A stretch of 64,000 nt of DNA from positions 29,240,139 to 29,304,138 of the forward strand of contig CM059563.1 in assembly GCA_030386875.1 (NCBI GenBank), given 5' to 3'. The notes beneath the pieces were generated by a model. The model was given only the letters and a program-made list of their open reading frames with translations. It did no database searches and was not told where the DNA came from. The position numbers and the translations under genes were made by a program. This stretch comes from Morinoia aosen (Eukaryota; Arthropoda; Malacostraca; Amphipoda; Talitridae). Below are positions 35,285 through 46,194 of the stretch, piece by piece. The number at the start of each line of letters is the position of its first letter. Position 1 is the first letter of the stretch.

Positions 35285-35655
35285 TTAGAGCTTTTGAAGC
35301 TCGAATGCATGCAATCTCTTTAATTGGAATGAGTGCATGCAATACTTTCGAAGCTTGAATGCACGCAACCTCTTTAATTGGAATGAGTGCATGCAATACT
35401 TTCGAAGCTTGAATGTACGCAACCTCTTTAATTGGAATGAGTGCATGCAATTCTTTCGAAGCTTGAATGCACGCAACCTCTTTAATTGGAATGAGTGCAT
35501 GCAATTCTTTCGAAGCTTGAATGTGCGCGATCTCATTAATTTAAAATGAATGCATGCATTTCTTATGAAGCTGAATGCATGCATTTCGTTAATTAATTGA
35601 AAGTGAGTGAATAGAGCATTTTTGAAGTGTGAGTGCATGCAATCTCATTAACAGG
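35285..35655 (+). repeat. 54-bp minisatellite, five good copies plus decayed ones
   Basis: AAGCTT-containing junctions at 35297, 35351, 35405, 35459 and 35513 are exactly 54 bp apart. Units contain GAATGAGTGCATGCAAT and CTCTTTAATTG. The GCATGC palindrome is present in each copy. Because 54 is a multiple of three, frames on both strands stay open; these are not genes. Confidence 0.9.
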
Positions 35656-36149
35656 AAATAAGCTCGTCCAATTCTTTTTCCATGAGAGGAATAACACAAC
35701 GAAACGAAAACCTTGATTTCACACTTAGATCACTGCCACACTTAATTACATTTTTCAATAGTATCAAATTCTCACAGAAAAAGGTGACTCGGGACTCATT
35801 ACGTATGCAGATATTAAATAAAAGGTATCAGTCTTTCTGTGAGTTGAAATCCCTAGTTTCGTAGATGAGACACTTTCCAATTTTCCCTTATGTTATGGAG
35901 AGAATTCTTCGGTTCGTCTGCTGAAAGCTCCGAAGCTCCAATGCTCAGAGTAACTCATAGCTTGCCACTTGCAATTCAAAACACTGAACGTAATCCTAGA
36001 ATGTTTTATTTTTCGAAAAATCTCGTTATCTTCATTTATATTGACCCTATCTAGAGCCAATTTTAATTGGGTGCTTTTCATTAAGCACAAGTACGATCAC
36101 CTCTTTTTCTGTTGTTCATAGAACAATTCGCTGTAATGCAATATAATGA
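35656..36149. other. No recognisable feature
   Basis: AT-rich; no supported gene. Confidence 0.4.
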
Positions 36150-36402
36150 AATACTTCTCTTAATGACGAGAAACACTGAAAAATGACTAGTAATCCCCCA
36201 CATAAAACGAGCCTTGCTGTAAACACAGAAACTATTTCTATTTTCGTATTTTCGAAGCTGTCAGGAACAGAACTGACTTCTCTCAAGAACTGGAAACATT
36301 GAAAAATGACAGATAATCCACCACATGAAACGAGCTTTGGTGTAAACACAGAAATTATGTTCATGACCACTTCGCGTATTTTCGAAGCTGTCAAGAACAG
36401 TA
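36150..36402 (+). repeat. Two copies of a 123-bp tandem repeat
   Basis: GAAAAATGAC at 36178 and 36301, with CCACAT(A/G)AAACGAGC, GTAAACACAGAAA and TATTTTCGAAGCTGTCA at the same offset. Confidence 0.85.
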
Positions 36403-36494
36403 TACCGACGCTCCACGCTAACAGGATACTGAAAGCCGCTGGTTGGAGGTGAGTGACAGCGCCCGTCGGTCGAAAAGGGCTGTTCGCTGTTCGA

Positions 36495-36529
36495 CTAAAG
36501 ACGAACAGCTCTTCCCTGTTCGTCTTTAG
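36495..36529. other. Perfect 14-bp hairpin
   Basis: CTAAAGACGAACAG (36495-36508) and CTGTTCGTCTTTAG (36516-36529) are exact reverse complements around a 7-nt CTCTTCC loop, inside a GC-richer patch. Nearby copies of GCTGTTCG (from 36479) add partial alternative pairing. Function unknown. Confidence 0.7.
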
Positions 36530-36654
36530 CTAACAGGACAACTTCTGAACGCGTCTCTCCGCAGCCTGACCATGTCACTCCGCCAGTCATGCCCGTCTAG
36601 CGTTTGTTACCAGACCAGGCAATTTCTCAGCCGTATTTTGTATCTTTTCTGAAG

Positions 36655-36900
36655 AGAGTACGTTGCAGAGTCATTGTCTGGCTATCAGATATGTGATTAA
36701 ATTAAACAAATGCTGCCAACAACGTCGTAGAGTTATTGTCTAGCTTACGGAAATGTGATTAAATAAACAAGTACGACTAAAAACGTCCCAAAGTCATTGT
36801 CTGTAAGTTATACTCGTGATTAAATTGAACAAATAATAATAAAAACATCGTAAAGTCATTTTCTGACTATCAGATATGTGATTAAGTTTAAAAAATGTTG
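36655..36900 (+). repeat. 62-bp tandem repeat, four copies
   Basis: (A/G)AGT(C/T)ATTGTCT-type blocks at 36668, 36730, 36791 and 36853, each followed by GTGATTAA and AAACAA. Confidence 0.85.
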
Positions 36901-37619
36901 GTATTTTCCCGTGTGAAATCAAGAACCAGGCCTAGTACTATAAGGGAACACAACAGGTATGGTAGGCACACCAACCTTGCAACAACAGACTTGCACACTA
37001 CACTAGATCCCTCATTACCGGAGCAAACAACGCACAAGCTTCGAAGTCATAAATTGCTCCGGTTAAAAGCAGTCCAACACCAACAAACTTGATTGAGTTC
37101 GTCGACTAGGGTTCCTCAGAACGAACAGTAAAGCGAAGTAATGGGCTTCTGAAGTTACAGCCAAGTAACACCGGGTGTCCAGGGTGCGAATTCGGAACTT
37201 TGACCGACGACAGTTTGTCTGAAGTTAATCGTAGAGTTGGTGAGAGGGACAACTTGAGAACAACGATACCTGTAAGGCTTCGTTCATTCAGCAAATTTAC
37301 TCGATGGTGTTCCATGGGTTGCATTTCCTTTAGGAGCTCTAAAAAGTATACAGTAATTGAGAATGGGGAAATATTGATGACATTTTTTGCAGAGAACAGT
37401 ATTTTCGCAGTTGATATTTTTTGAATGTCAAATTAACCTAACAAAAATTATAAGACACTATTATAGCAACATAATAAACAATAAAATTCCAGATCTGATT
37501 GTAATCGTTCAACCAAGGTTGAAACGTTGATGGTAAAAGACATTTAAATCGATTTTCGAACGTGTTCGAAACCTCGCACAAGCCCATTGTCAGTTAAATT
37601 GCTAAAAACCATCACTTTC
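36901..37619. other. No recognisable feature
   Basis: Slightly more GC near 36.9-37.3 kb with short open frames on both strands; no motif. Confidence 0.35.
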
Positions 37620-37639
37620 AATTGCGCTGCCATTATCCG

Positions 37640-37800
37640 GGCCGTCTAAAATTCGAGGATCGCGCGTAATGACGTCAGTTTTACAGGCGGCTGATTTCCA
37701 AAATGAGACTTGGAGCAGCCTCCGCGAATTCGATCCTCGGCACCGCACAATGGAACTGTCCTGGAGCCATCGGCCGCATCCATGACTGAATTACGGGCCC
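37640..37800. promoter_or_regulatory. GC-rich patch with consensus CRE site
   Basis: A full palindromic CRE, TGACGTCA, lies at 37670-37677. It is bracketed by a perfect 9-bp inverted repeat, CGAGGATCG (37654-37662) and CGATCCTCG (37731-37739). CREB/ATF binding to TGACGTCA is established; use here is an inference from sequence alone. Confidence 0.3.
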
Positions 37801-38170
37801 ACAAATTGGTTACGTGAGCCTGGAATAAGAAAGAATTCCAAGCACCAATTGTGTTTGCTGCGTGGTGGGGATTACAGTGAAATTGGTGATTCATTTTCGC
37901 CATAGAGATAGTGTTGGTGTTTTACAAATTGGTTACGTGAGCCTGGAATAAGAAAGAATTCCAAGCACCAATTGTGTTTGCTGCGTGGTGGAGATTACAG
38001 TGAAATTGGTGATTCATTTTCGCCATAGAGATAGTGTTGGTGTTTTACAAATTGGTTACGTGAGCCTGGAATAAGAAAGAATTCCAGCACCAATTGTGTT
38101 TGCTGCGTGGTGGAAATTACAGAGAAACTTGTGCTTCACATTCGCTCTGGAGATAGTGTTGGTGATTCAT
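37801..38170 (+). repeat. 123-bp tandem repeat, three copies
   Basis: ACAAATTGGTTACGTGAGCC at 37801, 37924 and 38047. The first two copies are nearly identical over the full 123 bp; the third diverges after its middle. Confidence 0.95.
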
Positions 38171-38734
38171 TAAACTCTGGGATGCTCTTTGTCGCAGTAA
38201 TTTTGTTCACGAACTTTGAAAAATTCAAAACGATTAGAAAGAAAATTCCAATGTTATGTTAGTATGGTGATACATGGGTTCCCCCTAGCGAGCTCTTGAC
38301 GTGAGAGTTTTTGATCATGCAGGCATGAGCCTATTAGGGCGTTTGAACCGAGGACTTTCCTGTCGTTATTCCTATCCATGTGATAGGTTCATGGTGCCGG
38401 CAATACTCCATGAATCTAACTTCTGGAATGTTTTTTCGAACTTCGCTCTTGCGTGGATGCAGGACATACATACTCTTTCGCAAATAGACGGCACGGGATT
38501 ATTTTTCGAGGAAAAGCTTAAAACTTCATCATAGATCACTGAATTAACGATGGGTGGAAAGAAATTCCTGTCAGTATTTCCATATAACGGGAGTGCTAGT
38601 GACATGAACCCTGAGAGTGCACTTTGTAAACCTAGAGCTTTTGATGGTTCATTTATTGCTACACTCAGGCTGTCAATTATAGTAAAAAAAATTCATCGCT
38701 ATTCGTTCAGGAAGACATTGTCTGAAAGCTAGAA
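38171..38734. other. No recognisable feature
   Basis: Overlapping frames on both strands (38301-38605) show no motif. Confidence 0.4.
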
Positions 38735-39090
38735 TATTAACGATAAAATATCATTTTCACTGTTCCTAGTTATGTCACGAAGAAAAATATTGCTAGAAAG
38801 TTTGAAAAATCACGATTTTTTCTTCGATGTACCACAAGAAATTATACAGCTTAAATATTCACGATAAGATACCATGCTCCTTTTTCCTCGCTGCATCACA
38901 TGGAAAAACATACCTTGAAAGTTTGGAAATTCACAACGATGTACCATATTCACTTTTCTTCACGGAATCACGAGAGAATATACAGCTTGAAATTTCACGG
39001 TAAGGCACCATGTTCACTTTTCCGCGCTGTATCACAAGGAAATACAGCATATACCTAGAAAGTTTGAAAATTCGCGACTATGAACCTTTT
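38735..39090 (+). repeat. Diverged 65-75-bp tandem repeat
   Basis: Recurring words TACCAT(G/A)TTCACTTTTC, ATCAC(A/G)A(G/A)G, ACAGCTT and GAAAGTTTG(A/G)AAATTC across four to five weakly conserved units. Confidence 0.55.
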
Positions 39091-40380
39091 TTTTACGAAT
39101 TGAAGCCTCGCGGCCAAACTCTGCCTGGAACATCGGCGCCAGCGAGCGCATTTTGCGGCAAGCGAAAATTTGCGAGCCAAGTCATTTGCCGGCGCCGAGC
39201 TCTCCCTTTGAAGACGCCACCGACAATTTCCACGGCATCAAAGTAATTTACGGAAGCTTCCTTCCTTTCAGCTCTTTTAATTTGCCTTCAATAGACTTTC
39301 ACTGACGGCTTCTACTAACAAGGCTTCCAAGAGGAAAAAAGGGAGAGTGTAGTCACTCCATTTCAGTCATCGCCTCGCACATGTTACGATTGAAAGAATT
39401 TAATTGCCGAGTTTTATTGTGCTTTTTGAAATTGGAATGAAGCTGTAGGAAGCGACACATTGAGTGGATTTTTGTCGGAACGATTTGGACTACAAAGTAC
39501 GCATTCGTTAACAATTCGATCGCTTCACTTTAAATTGCGATATTCCTGTTGATTTGTTAATCATGCATAAAAATTGGACAAAAAAACGTTAAAATTTCTT
39601 TACTCGTGTATTCGAAGTTGAAGGATAAATGAACATTATCCATGGCTGCTTTGAAATAAAAAAGAATCACAATTTCAGCTTTGAATTACGCAAGCGAACA
39701 GAAACCCATACCTGAAGAAATTTTGAAGGTGCGCGGAAAGTTTGCTTCTCTGGTTGGGACGCGATTAAATAAGTGTCTATCAAATGTCATTTTGTCTTTA
39801 GTGCACGTGTAGAATGGAGTAAGATAGAAGTGAGTACTTTTGGTGTCTGCTGTGGCTTTTATTTATTACTTCCGACTCCACAACTGCTGGCTCTTTATGA
39901 AAACTCAAAGTTCGTGCATAACTTGATTTATTTAAGTCTGTTTTCGGGGGTAATCAAGATACGGCACCTAGTTAACAGAACGTCGAAGTTACCACAATAG
40001 AATCCTTCATAATAAAAAACTAAAAAACTCTGCCTTTGTTTGCAGCATGTATGTCTAAATTGTAACTGAGCAAATTGTGTGTGTAAAAACGAAGTGTGAA
40101 ATATTTTTATGCGATATTTACTTTTTGAAAGAAGGTTGATGTTCTATTTTTTTATTTACGAGCTGTGAATGTACTAATAAACGCAGAATTACCTGAAAAC
40201 GCAGTCAAAAAGGACTATCAAAGATAACCTTAACTTGATTAAAATCGTAGCTCAATTTTCAGTTTCACTCATTCTTTTCCCGAACGCTGAAGTTAAATGC
40301 ATCGTAGAACATTTCAAAAACGTTTCTTAAGACAATCCAATGATAACAGATGAATAAATGACTCGAGTGAATCAATAATA
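39091..40380. other. GC-richer island at 39095-39250, otherwise featureless
   Basis: The island contains GGCGCC and several GCG-rich words. A plus frame from 39010 passes through it and ends at 39246, without motif. The rest is AT-rich. I see no gene. Confidence 0.35.
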
Positions 40381-40505
40381 ATAGATGAACGAAGTACCAC
40401 ATCTTCGCAACTCACAGGGCGTGAAGAATCAAACAATAATAGATTCGAATGAATCGATAATAATAGAAGTACGAAGTACCACATCTTCACAACTCACAGG
40501 GCTCA
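40381..40505 (+). repeat. 82-bp duplication
   Basis: GAAGTACCACATCTTC followed by CAACTCACAGGGC occurs at 40391 and 40473, preceded in both by AATAATAGA. Confidence 0.85.
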
Positions 40506-40596
40506 AAGAACCAAATCCCATGTCTGTAGCACATGGCCTGTGGCAATCAAATTTTTGGTGTGAAAGTGGGTCATTGCAAAGCGAATGGAGGTGCTT

Positions 40597-40641
40597 CGTC
40601 GTCTCCCTGAGTCAGACACTCAGGGGGATGCGCAGACGACG
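40597..40641. other. Two-part hairpin of 8+8 bp
   Basis: Outer stem CGTCGTCT (40597-40604) with AGACGACG (40634-40641); inner stem CCCTGAGT (40605-40612) with ACTCAGGG (40618-40625); 5-nt loop and an 8-nt bulge on the 3' side. It sits in a GC-richer patch. Confidence 0.65.
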
Positions 40642-41074
40642 GGCCGAGTCGTGTCTCATCTCATGCTGACTCTGCCATTTCGAAGCGCCCCACATTGGCG
40701 GGGGTCTTTTACCTCCTTTCCCCTCACTACGACCCTGCAGACGCGGCAGAAATCAAGAAAAACACCGACTTCTTTCAGCTGACAAGAGTTCGAATCTTTT
40801 CCTTGCATGCAAAAATGACCAGCGGCTGTCATAGCGACGCGTTACTGAGAGGTAAAAAGGTATTGTTTTCTAGCGTGTGAGCTAAGCGTTGAGGACTCTT
40901 ATGAATTGAATCGATCATTTTATGTATTAATTATACAATTTATTGAACATTTTACGAACATCAAAGTTCTTCAAGCACTCTTTCAAGTTATTTGTATTTG
41001 AAGTTCATTACGTGTTAAAATTCTCAGCAAATTGCTTATCATTTTACTAATTCACACTATAGTCAATAGGTAAA

Positions 41075-41109
41075 ATGCAACGTTTCAATGCCACTGGCAT
41101 CATCCTCGG
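41075..41109 (-). ncRNA. Hammerhead-like motif, left arm
   Basis: Minus-strand mirror of 41775-41810. The core is CCGAGGA here, one change from the other arm; stem II and GAAACGTT (plus 41079-41086) are kept. Confidence 0.45.
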
Positions 41110-41774
41110 GCTGAAAAGACGAAAAGAAAACTGGTCACTCTATAGAAATGATACAATCACACAGGCAAAAATAAAGACCATTAATACAGAAACACACATG
41201 GATGTAAAATACCAATACTCTAACTATTCTCAACACATGTTCACTTGGCCGAAGAATAAAGCGAAATGGTGGACTGCAACGATTGTTCCAACAATTTACG
41301 GCGCGGTTCTCTTAAACAATTTCAAAGCAAAAAACTCGTTCATATTTTCATTGAGGGAAGGCTTGAGTTCATGGATATGTAAGGCTTCAATAATGTGAAC
41401 ATGCTGCTTTTACGGACATTATACAATACTTTAGTAGCTGGATAGAGATCTTCATTAGAGGGCTAAAAAACAACATATTCACATTATTGAAGCCTTACCT
41501 ATCCATAAACTCAAACCTTCCCTCAATGAAAATATGAACGAGGTTTTTTGCTTTGAAATTGTTTAAAATAACCGCGCCGTAAATTGTTGGAACAATCGTT
41601 GCAGTCCACCATTTCGATTATTCTTCGGCCAAGTGAACATGTGTTGAGAATAGTTAGTCTTGGTATTTTACATCCATGTGTGTTTTTGTATTAATGTCAT
41701 TAATGGTCTTTATTTTTGCCTGTGTGATTGTATCATTTCTATAGAGTGACCAGTTTTCTTTTCGTCTTTTCAGC

Positions 41775-41810
41775 CTGAGGATGATGCCAGTGGCATTGAA
41801 ACGTTGCATT
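41775..41810 (+). ncRNA. Hammerhead-like motif, right arm
   Basis: Core CTGAGGA (41775-41781) fits the hammerhead consensus CUGANGA exactly. It is followed by one T, stem II GATGCC-AGT-GGCATT (41783-41797) and GAAAC (41798-41802), then GTTGC. Stem III would be only AC/GT, and stem I is weak. Best core in the window, but folding and cleavage are unproven. Confidence 0.5.
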
Positions 41811-41932
41811 TCACCTATTGACTATAGTGTGAATTAGTAAAATGATAAGCAATTTGCTGAGAATTTTAACACGTAATGAACTTCAACTATATCGTGATGC
41901 TGATAAATTAGTAAAGAAACAAGTTATATATA

Positions 41933-42954
41933 CCTACGTATTTTGAAAAATAGAGAACCTATTATACTGCATGTTTTTATCCAGTCTCAAATATTCTTTA
42001 AGGAATCAGGATTCCTATTTCAAATATTTAACGAGGCATTAATTTCATTAAGTTCTGAACTATATTTAGAAATGAGTCACGGGAATTACTTTTTTCGTTC
42101 AATATCGCAAACCATGGCTCGTATGACGATACCCGTGTCTTAATTGCATTAAACTCTCGAAACCGAGAAGAATGATGATCGACTCTAATTTTAAACTGTT
42201 CTCGCACACTCTGCATGAACTAACACAAATCTCGTTTTGTTCATTTCAGAACTCGATAAATTATACAAAACTGAAAAGCTCGACAAGACTCAAAAGTTTG
42301 GCAGCCCATTAAAACTTAATTAAGTTAATTAAGACTCATCCTTAACAACGAAACAAAAATATCCACAAATAGTAATTATTTCCACAGCAAATAAAATTGT
42401 AATACGCCTTATAAAGGCGTACTACGTTTTTGTGATCACTTCCATTCAATGCTAGCAGCTACGATATGCTACCTAGCGAAACAAAATAAAGCAATGCTTT
42501 AGATTCACCTATTAATGGCCATAACTATTTGATACTTAAATTCCTAGTATAGAAAGAGTATGTGTTTAACTTTGTGCTGAGCTGATAACTGTGTAAACCA
42601 TGTCGGAAATGATGGAGTGTATCATTAATTGCCCTCTGCATGCGAGAATGATAGCAGCCAAAGAATCATTCATGCTGACAAAGGACTTGCACTAACAAGG
42701 GTGCTCTATTGGATAGCTCATGCTTTGTTCATCGGCAGGGCAATCTGGAAAATGTGAAAAGTAAGGAAGATTTCAGTGAATGGTGTAGACGTTTCTCATG
42801 ATAACACAGCACGAAAAATGGGAGAAAGTGCAAACGTTCTTAAATTATGCCGGATAGGAAATTATCGAAACAGTTTGTGAGCACACGATGTCCTACTAAA
42901 AGTACTAGCCACCCGTATTTGTATTAAGATTTTTTCTTAATTCTTAAAAGGATA
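41933..42954. other. No recognisable feature
   Basis: AT-rich; no repeat or supported gene. Confidence 0.4.
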
Positions 42955-43200
42955 TGCACAGAATGCATACTTTTATCCAAAAGTATTCTAACCAAACGCA
43001 TCCTAACAAAGCCTACGCTAACCAAAACTCTCCTAATCACACCTATGCGAATAAAATCTATTCTCACCAAACTTACACAAGTTAAACTTGCCCTAACATA
43101 ACGTATCCTAACCTATTACCATAAGTTTACTTATTTTTTCTTAAACAAACCTACCCTAACCTATTTTATGCTTATCTATGTTATCTTAACATATCCTACA
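42955..43200 (+). repeat. Degenerate CCTAAC-rich tract
   Basis: Words such as CCTAAC, CTAACC, CCTAATC and CCCTAAC recur every 10-12 bp with heavy substitution. Arthropod telomeres use TTAGG/CCTAA, so a decayed interstitial telomere-like or simple repeat is possible. Confidence 0.4.
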
Positions 43201-43914
43201 CACTAAGCATCAACTTATGTTGGAAACAAAGTACGAGTACACACTCCCACTGTGCATCAGTATTGTGGACCTAATAAATGAGTACATATATCCAACTGAC
43301 ACGCCCTAAAAAATATCTTTGAATTGAGAAAGCTGCTCGTAAAAAATCATGGCATTCGTACTAGTACGGTGATATTCGATGTAAATAATTTACTGCTTTG
43401 AATAAACGGCATGGGATTCCATTTCCAATCACATCGCTCACTGGGAAGAACGTCTCAAGTCAAAATTCTTGACTTTTCAGGAGGTATGATCTTATCTTTG
43501 CTAACTGCTTTACGGAATTAGTTTTGATCGAAAAAAAAAGGAATCCTTCCATGTACTTGCGCACTGGTGAAACTCGTATTACAGATGCGGTTATTAAGCA
43601 TCCATATGAGCGTCACAGACGCACCTACCAGCCAAGCAAGCAACAACTGTGCATTATTATTTAATTAATTATGAAACGAAAGTTTTTTGAAAAAACTTGA
43701 CATCTTTCTCATCACGATAAGCTGCATTTTATTAACAGTAGATTTAGTTTTCAAACAACATTCTTGACTTGTAAACAAAAGTGAGTAGATGCCAGGGTTT
43801 CTAAATCATTCGAGTGGTATCTATGATACCAACCAAGAAAGTAGATCCCCATTGTTATAACATCGGAAAAATTACGTACAAAAAATAAATATCTATTTAT
43901 GAATTCATGGAGAC

Positions 43915-44091
43915 CCACAAAAACCCGAACCGAGTTTTATTTTCCCGTATCAGTATTACAATCATAAGATTACCATACGCATTCAATTTCTAGCAAAATT
44001 ATACATTAAAATTAACCAATAGAAAAGGTATTACTAATTATGACGGTATTACTGGTACGGGAAAACAAAAGCTCGGCTTGAATTTTTGGGG
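43915..44091. mobile_element. MITE-like foldback, 177 bp
   Basis: Imperfect terminal inverted repeats: CCGAG...TTTTCCCGTATCAGTA on the left pairs with TACTGGTACGGGAAAA...CTCGG on the right, and weaker pairing continues inward to about 85 nt per side. No coding capacity. I could not identify a target-site duplication, so the superfamily is unassigned. Confidence 0.55.
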
Positions 44092-45464
44092 GTATGCTGT
44101 ATATTGTTGATGGCTTCTTTTCTTTCTCTGTTGGACGCGCCAGAACAAAATTGTATTAACTCATGCTTTTGACAGAATTTTTTATGACCGTCATGAGGGA
44201 CGAATTCATATTCTCCCAGCCCTCTTGAGGTATCAGCGAGTAACTAGTATACGAACTAAACTTTTTTGTCTCTATCTATGTCTAGTTACATTTACGTTAA
44301 TATCGTGAATAATATAAATATAATATAATAATAAATAATAAGCAAAGAAAAATTTTGAGACGGATAATCAAGAAGGCGAACAATTTTCTTTGATTCGTAG
44401 ATGTTGCAAAAAGCGTTGTCACTATCCATGAATACGTTACCCAGTATTTAATTATATTAAATATTAATACGTAACACATTATAAAATCCAAAATAGTTAC
44501 AGTCAAAGGAATTTTGCCTAACTATGAGTGTTGCGGCTGAAGCGAACACAGCCGAAAGCTTAGGCACTTACAAATTTGTTTTGTTGTGTTCTACAAAGAA
44601 AGAATGAACAAGAATTACATAAGACTTCCATTATTTTCTTTATTGCATTCAATGGTAGCGTACACGTTCCTTTTTGTTCAGTAAATACTAAATAAATCGC
44701 AATTTTATTTCGTAACTCACTCACCCCTACTTTTAACAAAGAATATCAAGAAATGCTAAATCACATCTCTGATTGACTATTCCTATCGCTTCATCATCTA
44801 TCCATTTTTGAAAGAGCTTGAATATTTCCACTAAAAATGCAGATGCTATCACCGTGAAACTCTCATGCATCCTCCATTCTCTTCAACCCCCAGACTGCGC
44901 GCCGAAAAGGTCGTCTATTCTGCCATGGCTCTTGAAAATTCATCAAACTACTCAGACAAAATCCCATGACTTTGGGTCTTGTTTTGCTCGCAAAACCTGA
45001 TTGATCTTGGTGTTTTCGCTCTATTTTCCTCGAAGGCTACCCAATTTTTGCTCGATGTTTGCTTCACTTCACGATAAAAAAGTATCGTGAACACAAAATA
45101 TTCAATAAAAAATCGCAAAAAAATTCTTATATGAGGAAATTAACAACCCCAGCCTATACTAAAACATAGTTCCAATTAATTACAGCCAGGAGTTCTCAAA
45201 TTAATAAACATTAGCTTGTGGAAGTGTACCACCCTCGAAAATAAATTCCGCCAAGAACATTTCTGCGTTCGTGCTTAATCAGAGAAAAGGAGAGCGGATT
45301 CCGACGGGAAGCATTTTTTCATTTTCATTCCATTTTATTTTAATGGGCCTGTCAATCTGTCAAGATTAGAAGCAATCAAAAACGAGGCGTCTATAGAAAC
45401 TCTCGACCTTCGTCTCCTCCGGCGTCGACTTAAGGCCAGTGACTGAGCTGGGTGTAAGGCAACT
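44092..45464. other. No recognisable feature
   Basis: AT-rich with AATAATA-type words near 44310-44340; no supported gene. Confidence 0.4.
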
Positions 45465-45720
45465 TTTTTAAATTCCGAAAATACGAGTAACTTTCTTTTT
45501 TTAAGTTCTTGCCTGGACTCTGAGGATGCGTATGAATTATTTTTTGAATTTCGAAGATAAGCTTAAGTTCTTTTTTTGAACTCCGACGACGCGCGTAAAT
45601 TCTTTTTTGGGCACCGAAAATAAGTGTAAGTTCTTTTTTGAACTCCAAAGATTCTTGAAAGTGTTTTTTCGAACGCCGAAGATGCGCCTAAATTCTTTTT
45701 TGAACTCCGGAGATACGTAT
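45465..45720 (+). repeat. 31-bp tandem repeat, about 8 diverged copies
   Basis: GAACTCCG-type blocks at about 45515, 45546, 45578, 45609, 45640, 45671 and 45702, each followed by GATGCGCGTAA-like sequence and a T-run. T-run length varies. Confidence 0.7.
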
Positions 45721-46194
45721 TAGCCCCTTCCTGTGTTTCCCAGATTTTAATGCGAGCTTGACGTGCCAGAATTTGCCTTAGTCATCGCATACGGTGATTG
45801 ATTAGGAGATTCACTTAGCCATTCGTGAAAAATTAAAAACAGCGATATATACAATTATCGGCAGTAGCTAACTTGATCTACATCGTCATTAAATTAAACC
45901 ATAATGATTAATTAACTGTGAGAATACGTATGAGTTGAAATGCAACTTATGTGATTGGCAACATAAATTCGAAATGCAGTTTGAAGTTAGTACTGTATTT
46001 CTGCAGTATAGGTTTAGAGTGATACTTTTTTCTATAATCCTTGAATAACAAGTAGGTCAAGACTTGACCGACAAACAGGTCAAGACTTGACGCAATACTG
46101 GCTTTGAACAACAACATTCCGTAGCGTTTCTGTTACACAAAAACTTTAAGAACATGAAGCACACTCCAATAAGTATTGTATGGGAATTGTAGTG

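Larger units (their letters stand above)
40984..41932. mobile_element. Non-coding inverted-dimer insertion with PLE architecture
   Basis: Left arm 40998-41412 and right arm 41466-41886 are highly similar inverted repeats (about 415 and 421 nt) around a 53-nt loop. The direct repeat caagttat occurs at 40984-40991 and 41920-41927, continuing imperfectly for about five bases. Between the right arm and its repeat is a 33-nt extension. This matches the plan of the coding PLE dimer at 6612-9164. Each arm has a hammerhead-like motif near its outer end. The 107-codon frame at 41075-41398 runs against the motif direction, is not preserved in the other arm and has no known domain, so I treat the element as non-coding. 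Confidence 0.75.

Noticed and set aside
35211-35638. Frames on both strands across the 54-bp array
   Set aside because: Simultaneous open frames on both strands with period 54 are a repeat artefact.
37495-37540. Another hammerhead-like motif (CGTTCAACC-AA-GGTTGAAACGTTG)
   Set aside because: GAAACGTT follows a stem, but the YTGANRA core is missing and no inverted arm or target-site duplication is visible around it.
41075-41398. 107-codon plus-strand ORF in the left arm of the inverted insertion
   Set aside because: It runs antisense to the hammerhead-like motif, is not conserved as an open frame in the opposite arm, and shows no domain.
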